DNA of 64,000 bases from Scandinavium lactucae (GTDB lineage Bacteria; Pseudomonadota; Gammaproteobacteria; Enterobacterales; Enterobacteriaceae): contig NZ_JAWXRD010000033.1 of the NCBI RefSeq assembly GCF_033843265.1, positions 1 to 64,000 on the forward strand, written 5' to 3'. Made by a program: the position numbers and the translations under genes. Each line of letters starts with the position of its first letter. Position 1 is the first letter of the stretch. Positions 8,426-17,878 of this stretch are shown piece by piece. The notes below the pieces were generated by a model. It saw nothing but the letters and a program-made list of their open reading frames with translations, was not told the origin of the DNA and searched no databases.

Positions 8426-9970
8426 ATGGCCGAATCCCAGCCACTCTCCACCGCCCCTGAGGGGGCGGAATATCTCAGGGCGGTACTTCGTGCGCCGGTT
8501 TATGAAGCCGTGCAGGTCACACCGCTGCAGAAAATGGAAAAACTCTCATCACGTCTCGACAACGTGGTGCTAGTGAAGCGCGAAGATCGCCAGCCGGTTC
8601 ACAGCTTCAAGCTGCGCGGCGCGTACGCAATGATGGCGAGCCTGACCGAAGAACAGAAAGCTAATGGCGTGATCACTGCCTCGGCAGGTAATCATGCGCA
8701 GGGCGTGGCGTTTTCTTCTGCGCGATTAGGCATCAAAGCGCTGATTGTAATGCCGGTCGCGACGGCGGATATCAAAGTTGATGCGGTGCGGGGTTTTGGC
8801 GGTGAAGTGCTGCTCCACGGCGCGAATTTTGATGAAGCCAAAGCCAAAGCAATTGAGCTGTCTCAGCAGCAAGGTTTTACCTGGGTGCCACCGTTCGATC
8901 ACCCGATGGTCATTGCCGGGCAGGGCACGCTGGCGCTGGAGCTGTTACAACAGGACGCGCATCTCGACAGGGTCTTTGTCCCGGTTGGCGGTGGCGGTCT
9001 GGCGGCTGGCGTGGCGGTGCTGATCAAGCAGTTGATGCCGCAAATTAAGGTCATTGCGGTCGAAGCCGAAGATTCTGCTTGCCTGAAAGCGGCGCTGGAC
9101 GCCGGGCATCCGGTCGATTTACCCCGCGTCGGGCTGTTTGCCGAAGGTGTAGCGGTGAAGCGAATTGGCGATGAAACCTTCCGCCTGTGTCAGGAATATC
9201 TCGACGATATTGTCACCGTTGACAGTGATGCGATTTGTGCGGCGATGAAAGACTTGTTCGAAGACGTGCGTGCGGTGGCGGAGCCTTCCGGCGCGTTGGC
9301 GCTGGCGGGGATGAAAAAATACATCGCCCAGCACAATATTCGCGGCGAACGTCTGGCGCATGTGCTTTCCGGGGCGAACGTGAATTTCCACGGTTTGCGT
9401 TATGTTTCAGAACGCTGTGAACTGGGCGAGCAACGCGAAGCGCTGTTGGCGGTGACTATCCCGGAAGAAAAGGGCAGCTTCCTGAAGTTTTGTCAGCTGC
9501 TGGGCGGCCGTTCGGTCACCGAGTTTAACTACCGGTTTGCCGATGCCAAAGATGCCTGCATTTTCGTTGGCGTGCGCTTAAGCCGTGGGCTGGAAGAGCG
9601 TCATGAGATCCTCAACCTGCTGCATGATGGCGGCTACAGCGTCGTTGACCTGTCTGACGATGAAATGGCGAAGCTGCACGTCCGCTACATGGTTGGCGGA
9701 CGTCCGTCAAAGCCATTGCAGGAGCGCCTGTACAGCTTTGAGTTCCCGGAATCACCCGGTGCGCTGCTGAAGTTTCTCTACACCCTTGGCACCCACTGGA
9801 ACATTTCGCTGTTCCATTACCGTAGCCACGGCACCGACTACGGTCGTGTGCTGGCAGCCTTTGAGCTGGGCGAGCATGAGCCGGATTTCGAAACCCGACT
9901 CAACGAGCTGGGCTACGAGTGTCACGACGAAACGCAGAACCCGGCGTTCAGGTTCTTTCTGGCTGGTTAA
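8426..9970 (+). CDS. ilvA: biosynthetic threonine deaminase
   Basis: A 514-residue PLP enzyme that converts threonine to 2-ketobutyrate and ammonia, the committed step to isoleucine and feedback-inhibited by it. The catalytic domain has Lys in HSFKLRGAYAM (near 62) and the glycine-rich VGGGGLAAGVA loop. Two C-terminal ACT-like regulatory domains begin near residue 330. Two adjacent ATG codons exist (8423 and 8426); I use 8426 because it gives the E. coli length and N-terminus MAESQPLS. The 8423 ATG overlaps the ilvD stop by one base. The stop overlaps convergent ilvY. Confidence 0.95.
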   Translation: MAESQPLSTAPEGAEYLRAVLRAPVYEAVQVTPLQKMEKLSSRLDNVVLVKREDRQPVHSFKLRGAYAMMASLTEEQKANGVITASAGNHAQGVAFSSARLGIKALIVMPVATADIKVDAVRGFGGEVLLHGANFDEAKAKAIELSQQQGFTWVPPFDHPMVIAGQGTLALELLQQDAHLDRVFVPVGGGGLAAGVAVLIKQLMPQIKVIAVEAEDSACLKAALDAGHPVDLPRVGLFAEGVAVKRIGDETFRLCQEYLDDIVTVDSDAICAAMKDLFEDVRAVAEPSGALALAGMKKYIAQHNIRGERLAHVLSGANVNFHGLRYVSERCELGEQREALLAVTIPEEKGSFLKFCQLLGGRSVTEFNYRFADAKDACIFVGVRLSRGLEERHEILNLLHDGGYSVVDLSDDEMAKLHVRYMVGGRPSKPLQERLYSFEFPESPGALLKFLYTLGTHWNISLFHYRSHGTDYGRVLAAFELGEHEPDFETRLNELGYECHDETQNPAFRFFLAG

Positions 9971-10857
9971 TTACCGGGTAGAAGTTTCCAGAACGCTTCA
10001 ATAAGCGGCTCATGCAGCCGCTTTTTTTGTGCGCAAACACCCAGCTCAAACGGCGTTTTCTCATCGCTACGTTCAAGGATCATCACGCGGTTGCGTACCG
10101 GCTCGGGGCTATTTTCCAGCACGATTTCCGGCAGTAGCGCCACGCCGCAGCCCAGTGCAACCATGGAGACCATCGCCTCGTGTCCGCCGACGGTGGCGTA
10201 AATCGACGGATTGCTGATTTTATGGCGGCGAAACCACAGCTCAATGCGGCGGCGGACCGGGCCCTGATCGGCCATGATAAAGGGGACCGTTGACCAGTCG
10301 GGCTTCTCCTGCGACACCTGGGTACGCACCGGGCACGGCAGCGCCGGGGCAATCAGCACTACCGCCAGATTCTCCAGCATGGAGAAGGCGACGGCGGCAG
10401 GCAGCGTTTCCGGTTTACCTGCAATCGCCAGATCGGCTTCGCCGGTGGCCACTTTTTCCATCGCATCGGCGGCATCGCCGGTGGTGAGTTTAATTTCCAC
10501 CGATGGATGTTCGGCGCGGAAGCGATCGAGGATCGGCGGCAGATGGCTGTAGGCGGCAGTCACCGAGCAGAAAATATGGAGTTCACCGGAAAGTGACGGA
10601 CCCTGCTGATCGAGCGTGTGGCGCAACTGCTGATACTGCAACAGCGTCTGCTGGGCAAAAACGCGCAGTTCTTCACCCGATTCGGTGAGCGTCACGGTGC
10701 GGTTATCGCGCACAAACAGCGGTTGGCCGAGATCTTCTTCCAGACGCTGGATCTGTCGGGAAAGGGTGGACGGACTGACGTGCATCGCCCGCGCGCTGCG
10801 GCCAAAATGTCGGCTTTCCGCCAGATGCAAGAAGGTTTTCAGATCGCGTAAATCCAC
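9967..10857 (-). CDS. ilvY: LysR-type activator IlvY
   Basis: A 296-residue LysR regulator, N-terminal helix-turn-helix at about 1-65 (FLHLAESRHFGRSARAMHVS) and effector domain after it. It activates ilvC when acetolactate or acetohydroxybutyrate is present and represses itself. It is divergent from ilvC over a 158-bp control region that carries a TTGCA-N5-TGCAA palindrome. Its 3' end overlaps the ilvA stop by 4 bases in convergent orientation. The length matches E. coli IlvY (297 aa) closely. Confidence 0.94.
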   Translation of the reverse strand: MDLRDLKTFLHLAESRHFGRSARAMHVSPSTLSRQIQRLEEDLGQPLFVRDNRTVTLTESGEELRVFAQQTLLQYQQLRHTLDQQGPSLSGELHIFCSVTAAYSHLPPILDRFRAEHPSVEIKLTTGDAADAMEKVATGEADLAIAGKPETLPAAVAFSMLENLAVVLIAPALPCPVRTQVSQEKPDWSTVPFIMADQGPVRRRIELWFRRHKISNPSIYATVGGHEAMVSMVALGCGVALLPEIVLENSPEPVRNRVMILERSDEKTPFELGVCAQKKRLHEPLIEAFWKLLPGN

Positions 10858-10880
10858 GGGTCACACTCCACGATTTTACA

Positions 10881-10895
10881 TTGCATAAATTGCAA
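10881..10895. promoter_or_regulatory. IlvY operator palindrome
   Basis: A perfect palindrome TTGCA-TAAAT-TGCAA, of the T-N11-A type bound by LysR regulators, 24 bases upstream of ilvY and in the divergent ilvY-ilvC region. E. coli has two tandem operators here. A second, less symmetric element around 10905-10930 may be the other one, but it is not clear by eye. Confidence 0.7.
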
Positions 10896-11015
10896 CGTGA
10901 CGTTGTGAATATATCAATTTCCGCAATAAATTTCCTGATGTAATGTGGTTCTATTCTCGCAAGACAGCAAACGCGAACCGAACAATAAGACAGTACAACA
11001 TCACGAGGAATCACC

Positions 11016-12491
11016 ATGGCTAATTACTTTAATACACTGAATCTGCGCCAGCAGCTGGCACAGCTGGGTAAATGCCGCTTCATGGCGCGTGACGAATTTG
11101 CCGATGGCGCGAGCTACCTTCAGGGTAAAAAAGTGGTCATCGTCGGCTGTGGCGCGCAGGGTCTGAACCAGGGCCTGAACATGCGTGATTCCGGTCTGGA
11201 TATTTCTTACGCCCTGCGTAAAGAAGCGATTGCTGAAAAGCGCGCCTCCTGGCGTAAAGCGACCGAAAACGGTTTTAAAGTGGGGACTTACGAAGAGCTG
11301 ATCCCACAGGCGGATCTGGTGGTAAACCTGACGCCAGACAAACAGCACTCTGATGTTGTCCGTTCCGTGCAGCCGTTGATGAAAGACGGTGCCGCGCTGG
11401 GTTACTCTCACGGTTTCAACATCGTTGAAGTCGGCGAGCAGATCCGGAAAGACATCACCGTTGTGATGGTGGCACCGAAGTGCCCGGGTACCGAAGTGCG
11501 TGAAGAATATAAACGTGGTTTTGGTGTGCCGACGCTGATCGCCGTTCACCCGGAAAACGATCCAAAAGGCGAAGGCATGGCGATTGCTAAAGCCTGGGCT
11601 GCGGCAACCGGTGGTCACCGTGCGGGCGTGCTGGAATCCTCTTTCGTCGCGGAAGTGAAATCTGACCTGATGGGTGAGCAGACTATCCTGTGCGGTATGT
11701 TGCAGGCCGGTTCTCTGCTGTGCTTCGATAAGCTGGTGGCGGAAGGGACTGACCCAACGTATGCAGAAAAACTGATTCAGTTCGGGTGGGAAACCATTAC
11801 CGAAGCGCTGAAGCAGGGCGGCATCACCCTGATGATGGATCGCCTGTCCAACCCGGCGAAAGTCCGTGCTTATGCGCTCTCAGAGCAGCTGAAAGAGATC
11901 ATGGCTCCGCTGTTCCAGAAACACATGGACGATATCATCTCCGGTGAATTCTCTTCCGGCATGATGGCTGACTGGGCCAACGACGATAAAAACCTGCTGA
12001 CCTGGCGTGAAGAGACCGGCAAAACCGCTTTCGAAAACGCGGCGCAGTATGACGGCAAAATCAGCGAGCAGGAGTACTTCGATAAAGGTGTGCTGATGAT
12101 TGCGATGGTGAAAGCGGGCGTTGAGCTGGCCTTCGAAACCATGGTGGATTCCGGCATCATCGAAGAATCGGCATACTACGAATCACTGCACGAGCTGCCG
12201 CTGATCGCGAATACTATCGCGCGTAAGCGTCTGTATGAAATGAACGTGGTTATCTCTGATACCGCTGAATATGGCAACTACCTGTTCTCTTATGCCTGCG
12301 TACCGCTGCTGAAAGAGTTCATGACCACCCTGCAAACCGGCGACCTCGGTAAAGCCATTGCGGAAGGTGCAGTCGATAATGCCCAGCTGCGCGATGTGAA
12401 CGAAGCGATTCGTAACCACGAAATCGAGAAAGTCGGGAAGAAACTGCGTGGGTACATGACGGATATGAAACGTATCGCTGTCGCGGGGTAA
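11016..12491 (+). CDS. ilvC: ketol-acid reductoisomerase
   Basis: A 491-residue class II (long form) acetohydroxyacid isomeroreductase. It isomerises and reduces acetolactate or acetohydroxybutyrate to the dihydroxy acids used by IlvD, with NADPH and Mg2+. The Rossmann motif GCGAQGLNQG is near residue 45, and two knotted C-terminal domains with the Mg ligands (DLMGEQTILCG near 217) follow. Length equals E. coli IlvC (491 aa). It is a single-gene unit driven from the IlvY control region and ended by a REP-like terminator. Confidence 0.97.
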   Translation: MANYFNTLNLRQQLAQLGKCRFMARDEFADGASYLQGKKVVIVGCGAQGLNQGLNMRDSGLDISYALRKEAIAEKRASWRKATENGFKVGTYEELIPQADLVVNLTPDKQHSDVVRSVQPLMKDGAALGYSHGFNIVEVGEQIRKDITVVMVAPKCPGTEVREEYKRGFGVPTLIAVHPENDPKGEGMAIAKAWAAATGGHRAGVLESSFVAEVKSDLMGEQTILCGMLQAGSLLCFDKLVAEGTDPTYAEKLIQFGWETITEALKQGGITLMMDRLSNPAKVRAYALSEQLKEIMAPLFQKHMDDIISGEFSSGMMADWANDDKNLLTWREETGKTAFENAAQYDGKISEQEYFDKGVLMIAMVKAGVELAFETMVDSGIIEESAYYESLHELPLIANTIARKRLYEMNVVISDTAEYGNYLFSYACVPLLKEFMTTLQTGDLGKAIAEGAVDNAQLRDVNEAIRNHEIEKVGKKLRGYMTDMKRIAVAG

Positions 12492-12497
12492 AACAGT

Positions 12498-12564
12498 GTC
12501 GGGGGGCGCTTTGCTTACCCGACCTACTTACTCGTAAGCCCGGCCAGCGCTTAGCGCCGCCGGG
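12498..12564. repeat. REP-like pair after ilvC
   Basis: Two inverted, REP-like units. The first has GTCGGG/CCCGAC arms (12498-12503, 12518-12523) around GGGCGCTTTGCTTA; the second, with CCCGGC/GCCGGG arms, is in the opposite orientation. The core resembles the REP/BIME sequences of Enterobacteriaceae. A similar pair lies upstream of uvrD. Confidence 0.6.
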
Positions 12565-12570
12565 TTTTTT
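12538..12570 (+). terminator. ilvC terminator
   Basis: CCCGGC (12539-12544) pairs with GCCGGG (12559-12564), an internal CAGCGCTTAGCGCC extends the structure, and six T residues follow. It sits between convergent ilvC and ppiC. Confidence 0.82.
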
Positions 12571-12572
12571 AC

Positions 12573-12854
12573 TTAGTTACGGTACAGCACTTTAATGATG
12601 TGGTAACCGAACTGGGTGTGCAGCGGGCCGGTTGGCTCCAGCACCGGGCAGGAGAATACGACTTTATCGAACGCCGGAACCATTTGACCCTGTTTGAATT
12701 CGCCTAAGTGACCGCCTTTTTTACCTGACGGGCAAGTGGAGTGTTTCTTCGCCAGCTTCTCGAAATCGCCGCCGTTTTTGATTTGCTCTAAAAGATCCAG
12801 AGCCAGTTTCTCTTCTTTTACAAGAATATGCAGAGCTGCTGCTGTTTTTGCCAT
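12573..12854 (-). CDS. ppiC: parvulin-type peptidyl-prolyl isomerase C
   Basis: A 93-residue single-domain parvulin, Par10. It catalyses cis/trans isomerisation of prolyl bonds in the cytoplasm. Family residues seen are AALHILVKEE at the start, the GGHLGEF loop and FGYHIIKV at the end. The ATG at 12854 gives MAKTAAALHILV, as in E. coli (93 aa); the frame stays open further upstream to 12926 but without support. It is divergent from rep over an 83-bp gap. Confidence 0.94.
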   Translation of the reverse strand: MAKTAAALHILVKEEKLALDLLEQIKNGGDFEKLAKKHSTCPSGKKGGHLGEFKQGQMVPAFDKVVFSCPVLEPTGPLHTQFGYHIIKVLYRN

Positions 12855-12937
12855 GATCGTGCCTTGAGTGGTGTGGTTCAGGCTCGCTATACTACCACGC
12901 TCTATTTCTGCCCTCCCGTTTTTCATTGAGTGACCCT

Positions 12938-14959
12938 ATGCGTTTAAACCCCGGACAACAACAAGCCGTCGAATTTGTCACCGGACCCTGCCTGGTGCTG
13001 GCGGGGGCGGGATCCGGCAAAACACGCGTGATCACCAACAAAATCGCGCATTTGATTCACCAGTGTGGCTATCAGGCTCGCCATATCGCGGCGGTGACCT
13101 TTACCAACAAAGCGGCGCGCGAAATGAAAGAGCGTGTGGCGCAGACAATGGGCCGTAAAGAAGCGCGTGGGCTGATGATTTCGACCTTCCATACGCTCGG
13201 GCTGGAAATCATCAAGCGTGAGTTTGCCGCGCTGGGTATGAAATCGAACTTCTCGCTGTTCGACGATACCGATCAGGTTGGGCTATTGAAGGACCTGACG
13301 GAAGGATTGATCGACGATGATAAAGTGGTGCTTCAGCAGCTGATCTCGACGATCTCCAACTGGAAAAACGATCTGATGACGCCCTCACAGGCGGCGGCAC
13401 AGGCTAAAGGCGAGCGCGATCGCATTTTTGCGCATTGCTATGGGCTGTACGATGCGCACATGAAAGCCTGTAACGTGCTGGACTTTGACGATCTGATCCT
13501 GCTGCCAACCCTGTTGCTGCAACGCAATGAAGAAGTACGCGAGCGCTGGCAGAACAAGATTCGTTATCTGCTGGTGGATGAATATCAGGATACTAACACC
13601 AGCCAGTATGAACTGGTGAAGCTGCTGGTAGGCAACCGCGCGCGCTTTACCGTGGTGGGTGATGATGACCAGTCGATTTACTCGTGGCGTGGAGCGCGTC
13701 CGCAAAACCTGGTCCTGTTAAGCCAGGACTTCCCGGCGTTGCAGGTTATCAAGCTCGAACAAAACTACCGTTCATCCGGTCGCATTCTGAAAGCCGCTAA
13801 CATTCTGATCGCCAACAACCCGCACGTTTTTGAGAAGAAGCTGTTTTCCGAGTTAGGCTACGGCACAGAACTCAAAGTCCTGAGCGCCAATCACGAAGAA
13901 CACGAGGCCGAACGCGTGGCGGGGGAGTTGATCGCCCATCACTTCATCAATAAAACGGCCTACAAAGACTACGCGATCCTCTATCGCGGCAACCATCAGT
14001 CGCGCGTATTTGAAAAGCTGCTGATGCAAAACCGTATTCCGTACCGTATTTCCGGCGGAACATCGTTTTTCTCGCGGCCTGAAATCAAGGACCTGCTCGC
14101 CTATCTGCGCGTACTGACCAACCCGGATGACGACAGTGCCTTCCTGCGTATCGTGAATACCCCCAAACGCGAAATTGGCCCTGCGACCCTGCAGAAGCTG
14201 GGCGAATGGGCGACCACACGTAATAAAAGCATGTTTGCAGCCAGCTTCGACATGGGCCTGACACAGACCCTGACCGGGCGCGGCTATGAATCGTTGACCC
14301 GGTTCACCCACTGGTTAGGGGAAGTTCAGCGCCTGGCCGAACGTGAACCGGTGGCTGCGGTGCGGGACCTTATCCACGGCATCGACTATGAGTCCTGGCT
14401 GTTTGAAACCTCGCCGAGTCCGAAAGCCGCTGAAATGCGGATGAAAAACGTCAACACCCTGTTTGGCTGGATGACGGAAATGCTCGAAGGCTCCGACCTT
14501 GACGAGCCGATGACCCTCACGCAGGTGGTGACCCGCTTTACGCTGCGCGACATGATGGAGCGCGGCGAAAGCGACGAAGAGCTTGATCAGGTTCAGCTCA
14601 TGACCCTACACGCGTCAAAAGGTCTGGAGTTCCCGTATGTGTATCTGGTGGGCATGGAAGAGGGGTTACTCCCACATCAGAGCAGTATTGATGAAGATAA
14701 CGTCGATGAGGAACGCCGTCTGGCCTACGTGGGGATCACCCGCGCGCAGAAGGAGCTGACCTTTACGCTGTGCAAAGAGCGCCGTCAGTATGGCGAACTG
14801 GTGCGCCCGGAGCCGAGCCGTTTTCTGTTGGAATTACCGCAGGATGATATCGTCTGGGAGCAGGAGCGTAAGGTGGTATCGCCGGAGGAGCGGATGCATA
14901 AAGGGCAGGCTAACGTGGCCAACATCAAAGCGATGCTGGCAAAAGCGAAGGCTAAGTAA
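12938..14959 (+). CDS. rep: ATP-dependent DNA helicase Rep
   Basis: A 673-residue SF1A 3'-5' helicase. It is the accessory replicative helicase that clears protein roadblocks ahead of the fork and works with PriC in restart. Motifs are Walker A AGAGSGKT (near 22), motif Ia AVTFTNKAA, motif II VDEYQDTN, motif III DDDQSIYSWRGA, motif IV YRSSGRI and motif VI ERRLAYVGITRA. The ATG at 12938 gives the E. coli length and MRLNPGQQQAV start; a TTG 12 bases upstream is in frame but unnecessary. The C-terminal tail that contacts DnaB ends in AKAKAK. Confidence 0.96.
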   Translation: MRLNPGQQQAVEFVTGPCLVLAGAGSGKTRVITNKIAHLIHQCGYQARHIAAVTFTNKAAREMKERVAQTMGRKEARGLMISTFHTLGLEIIKREFAALGMKSNFSLFDDTDQVGLLKDLTEGLIDDDKVVLQQLISTISNWKNDLMTPSQAAAQAKGERDRIFAHCYGLYDAHMKACNVLDFDDLILLPTLLLQRNEEVRERWQNKIRYLLVDEYQDTNTSQYELVKLLVGNRARFTVVGDDDQSIYSWRGARPQNLVLLSQDFPALQVIKLEQNYRSSGRILKAANILIANNPHVFEKKLFSELGYGTELKVLSANHEEHEAERVAGELIAHHFINKTAYKDYAILYRGNHQSRVFEKLLMQNRIPYRISGGTSFFSRPEIKDLLAYLRVLTNPDDDSAFLRIVNTPKREIGPATLQKLGEWATTRNKSMFAASFDMGLTQTLTGRGYESLTRFTHWLGEVQRLAEREPVAAVRDLIHGIDYESWLFETSPSPKAAEMRMKNVNTLFGWMTEMLEGSDLDEPMTLTQVVTRFTLRDMMERGESDEELDQVQLMTLHASKGLEFPYVYLVGMEEGLLPHQSSIDEDNVDEERRLAYVGITRAQKELTFTLCKERRQYGELVRPEPSRFLLELPQDDIVWEQERKVVSPEERMHKGQANVANIKAMLAKAKAK

Positions 14960-16447
14960 TTATTCGACCGTCAACGGCCAGTGGACGTAGCTCTGCCACT
15001 GGCTTTCCTGCAGAACCAGTTCCGCACCCAGCGCATGTGTCGCCAGCCAGCCTGAGGGCAACTTCAGCGTCAATGCTTCACCTTCTACACTGAGCGATAT
15101 TTCCGGCAGCAGATCGTCCCGACGGCGGCCTGCAAACAGGATAGCCAGACGCAGCAGACGGCAAAGCCTGTCGGCGACGCGCGGCGGCACAGCATTTTGC
15201 TGATGGAGCGAAGGCAGGTCGACCGGGTTGGTTTGGTTTAAAACCAGCGTTGCCAGCAGTTTTTTCTGAGCGGGCGTGAAGCCCGGCAAGTCGAGATTAC
15301 GCACCAGATAGGCAGCGTGCAGCGGCGCTTGCTTAAAGTCCACGCTCAGACCGATTTCATGCAAATAGCAGGCACTTAACAGCAAATCGCGGCTGAGGGG
15401 TTCGATTTCCCAGCTTTTATCACACTGATCGACAAAATGTGACGCTAATTGCGCCACGCGCTCCGCCTGTTCGGTATCGACCATAAAGCGGCGTTGAATA
15501 TTGCGCAGCGTACGGTTGCGGATATCCTGGTCTACGGCCAGATGCAGCATGCCATAGACGAGGCCTTCACGCAGCGCACCGCCAGCCAACGTCATGCACT
15601 TGATGTCCAGCTCGCTGAAAATCGCCAGTAAAATGGCGAGTCCGCTCGGAAACACTAGCGCACGTTCGAGCGTCAGACCTTCAATCTCCAGCTCTTCAAG
15701 ACGCCCACACTGAATGGCGCGCTGTTTAAGCTGTTGCAGTTTGGCGAGGGTGATGCGCTCGTCCATGCCCTGCGCCATCATGATTTCCTGTAGCGCCTGC
15801 ACGGTGCCGGACGCCCCGACGCACACCTTCCAGCCGTGTTGACGCAGTTCGTCGGCAACCGGACGCAGAACGTCGCGGGCGGCCTGTTCAGCAGCATCAA
15901 AATGGGCTTGTTCGAGATTTCTGTCGGTAAAGAAACGTTCGAGCCAGGTGACACAGCCCATCGACAGGCTGAATAACGAGGTGGTTTGTGCTCCGGTACC
16001 GGTGACCAGCTCGGTACTGGCCCCGCCGATATCGACCACCAGACGGCGGTCATCGCCTCCGGTGGTATGCGCCACGCCCTGATATATCAGACGCGCTTCT
16101 TCCTCACCGCTAATTACCTGCACCGGGCAACCGAGGATTTCCTGCGCTTTGGCAAGAAATGCATCGGCATTAATAGCCAGACGCAATGTGGCGGTGGCCA
16201 CGACACGGATTTGCGCGTGAGGAATGTCCTGCAAACGCTCGGCAAACAGACGCAGGCATTGCCAGCCTCGCTCCATCGCCTCCGGCGACAGCGTGTTATC
16301 GCTGCTTAATCCGGCGGCCAACCTGACCTTGCGCTTAATGCGCGTCAGGGTCTGAATGCTCCCTGCCACTTCACGTACAACCAGCATATGAAAACTATTG
16401 GAACCGAGATCAATTGCCGCATAAAGCGAAGTAGCAGAGCTGAGCAT
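14960..16447 (-). CDS. gppA: pppGpp 5'-phosphohydrolase / exopolyphosphatase
   Basis: A 495-residue Ppx/GppA phosphatase that converts pppGpp to ppGpp. The ASKHA fold shows LYAAIDLGSNSFHMLVVRE at the N-terminus and VVDIGGASTELV near 145; a C-terminal HD-like helical domain has the ACYLHEIGLSVDF motif. The ATG at 16447 gives the E. coli-like length (494 aa) and lies 7 bases after the rhlB stop, so it is probably translated from the rhlB mRNA. The stop abuts convergent rep. Confidence 0.94.
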   Translation of the reverse strand: MLSSATSLYAAIDLGSNSFHMLVVREVAGSIQTLTRIKRKVRLAAGLSSDNTLSPEAMERGWQCLRLFAERLQDIPHAQIRVVATATLRLAINADAFLAKAQEILGCPVQVISGEEEARLIYQGVAHTTGGDDRRLVVDIGGASTELVTGTGAQTTSLFSLSMGCVTWLERFFTDRNLEQAHFDAAEQAARDVLRPVADELRQHGWKVCVGASGTVQALQEIMMAQGMDERITLAKLQQLKQRAIQCGRLEELEIEGLTLERALVFPSGLAILLAIFSELDIKCMTLAGGALREGLVYGMLHLAVDQDIRNRTLRNIQRRFMVDTEQAERVAQLASHFVDQCDKSWEIEPLSRDLLLSACYLHEIGLSVDFKQAPLHAAYLVRNLDLPGFTPAQKKLLATLVLNQTNPVDLPSLHQQNAVPPRVADRLCRLLRLAILFAGRRRDDLLPEISLSVEGEALTLKLPSGWLATHALGAELVLQESQWQSYVHWPLTVE

Positions 16448-16454
16448 AGGGTGT

Positions 16455-17726
16455 TTAACCTGAACGTCGACGATTACGCGGGGCACCACCACCGGAACGG
16501 CGTGGGCCGTTGCCAGGACGAGGACGCGTCAGGCGCAGAGCCTTCGGCAGATCGTTCATCAGCGCATCCGGATTGTACTTACTCTGCGGAATCGAGTGAC
16601 CGATATAGGTTTCGATAGCCGGCAGATTCAGGGCGTACTCTTCACAGGCGAGGCTAATAGAGTGGCCGCTGAGGCCAGCACGACCGGTACGACCGATTCG
16701 GTGAACGTAATCTTCGCAATCATCCGGCAGATCGTAGTTAAAGACGTGTGTCACGGCCGGAATGTGCAGGCCGCGGGCGGCAACATCGGTTGCAACCAGA
16801 ATATCGAGATCGCCACGGGTGAACTCTTCGAGAATACGCAGACGTTTTTTCTGCGCGACGTCGCCCGTCAGCAGGCCGACACGATGACCGTCCGCAGCCA
16901 GATGGCCCCAGATGTCTTCGCAGCGATGCTTGGTATTAGCGAAAATGATGGCGCGATCTGGCCATTCTTCTTCGATCAGGGTTTGCAGCAGACGCATTTT
17001 CTCGTCGTTAGACGGATAGAAAAGTTCTTCTTTAATGCGGTGTCCGGTTTTCTGCTCCGGCTCAACTTCCACGTACTCGGCGTTATTCATTTGCTCGAAC
17101 GCCAGTTCACGTACGCGATAGGACAGGGTGGCAGAGAACAGCATGTTCAGGCGTTGATTCGTCTGTGGCATGCGGCGGAACAGCCAGCGGATATCTTTAA
17201 TAAAGCCCAAATCGTACATGCGATCGGCTTCATCCAGCACCACCACCTGAATCGCGCCCAGATTGATATGGTTCTGTTTTGCATAATCAATGAGACGACC
17301 GGTGGTGCCGATCAGAATGTCGACGCCGCTTTCCAGCACTTTCAGCTGTTTGTCGTAACCGTCGCCGCCATAAGCGAGACCCAGCTTCAGGCCGGTGGCA
17401 TTTGCCAGCGGTTCTGCATCAGCATGGATTTGAACAGCCAGTTCGCGCGTAGGGGCCATGATCAGCGCACGCGGTTGGTTAACCTGGCGGTTCTCTGCAG
17501 CAGGGTGAGAGAGAAGATAATGGAACGTTGACGTCAGGAACGCCATCGTTTTGCCGGTTCCGGTTTGCGCCTGCCCTGCAACATCACGTCCTGCCAGTGT
17601 CAGCGGGAGAGCGAGTGCCTGAATGGGCGTGCAATTGTGAAACCCTTTCTTTTCAAGGGCTTCAATCACCTGAGGGTGCAGGGCGAAGTCGGAAAACTTC
17701 TGTTCTGTTAAATGTGTTTTGCTCAT
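16455..17726 (-). CDS. rhlB: DEAD-box RNA helicase RhlB
   Basis: A 423-residue helicase of the RNA degradosome, which unwinds structured RNA for RNase E and PNPase. In order: Q motif (FHNCTPIQ), Walker A AQTGTGKT near 51, PTRELAVQI, VLDEADRM, SAT, then the second RecA domain ending in HRIGRTGRAG. The basic C-terminal tail (rich in Arg, Gly and Pro, about 395-423) binds RNA and the RNase E scaffold region. It precedes gppA in the same operon and is divergent from trxA. Confidence 0.96.
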   Translation of the reverse strand: MSKTHLTEQKFSDFALHPQVIEALEKKGFHNCTPIQALALPLTLAGRDVAGQAQTGTGKTMAFLTSTFHYLLSHPAAENRQVNQPRALIMAPTRELAVQIHADAEPLANATGLKLGLAYGGDGYDKQLKVLESGVDILIGTTGRLIDYAKQNHINLGAIQVVVLDEADRMYDLGFIKDIRWLFRRMPQTNQRLNMLFSATLSYRVRELAFEQMNNAEYVEVEPEQKTGHRIKEELFYPSNDEKMRLLQTLIEEEWPDRAIIFANTKHRCEDIWGHLAADGHRVGLLTGDVAQKKRLRILEEFTRGDLDILVATDVAARGLHIPAVTHVFNYDLPDDCEDYVHRIGRTGRAGLSGHSISLACEEYALNLPAIETYIGHSIPQSKYNPDALMNDLPKALRLTRPRPGNGPRRSGGGAPRNRRRSG

Positions 17727-17806
17727 AGTGTGGTAGAATATCAGCTTACTATTGCATTAAGAAAGCGTATCCGGTGAAATAACGTCAACCTTTTAGTTGG
17801 CTAAAG

Positions 17807-17832
17807 CAACATCAACATGACGTTGATTGTTG
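17807..17832 (+). repeat. inverted repeat in trxA upstream region
   Basis: CAAC-ATCAAC and GTTGAT-T-GTTG flank a 5-base centre ATGAC. The inner arms are a perfect 6 bp, the outer ones are offset by one inserted T. It lies 47 bases before the trxA start codon and could be a leader hairpin or a regulator site; neither is shown by the sequence. Confidence 0.55.
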
Positions 17833-17878
17833 ATAAATGCGACACCAACACACCAGGCTTATTCCTGTGGAGTTATAT

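Noticed and set aside
16596..17531. 311-codon plus-strand frame opposite rhlB
   Set aside because: Shadow of rhlB; the DEAD-box motifs on the other strand are intact and complete.
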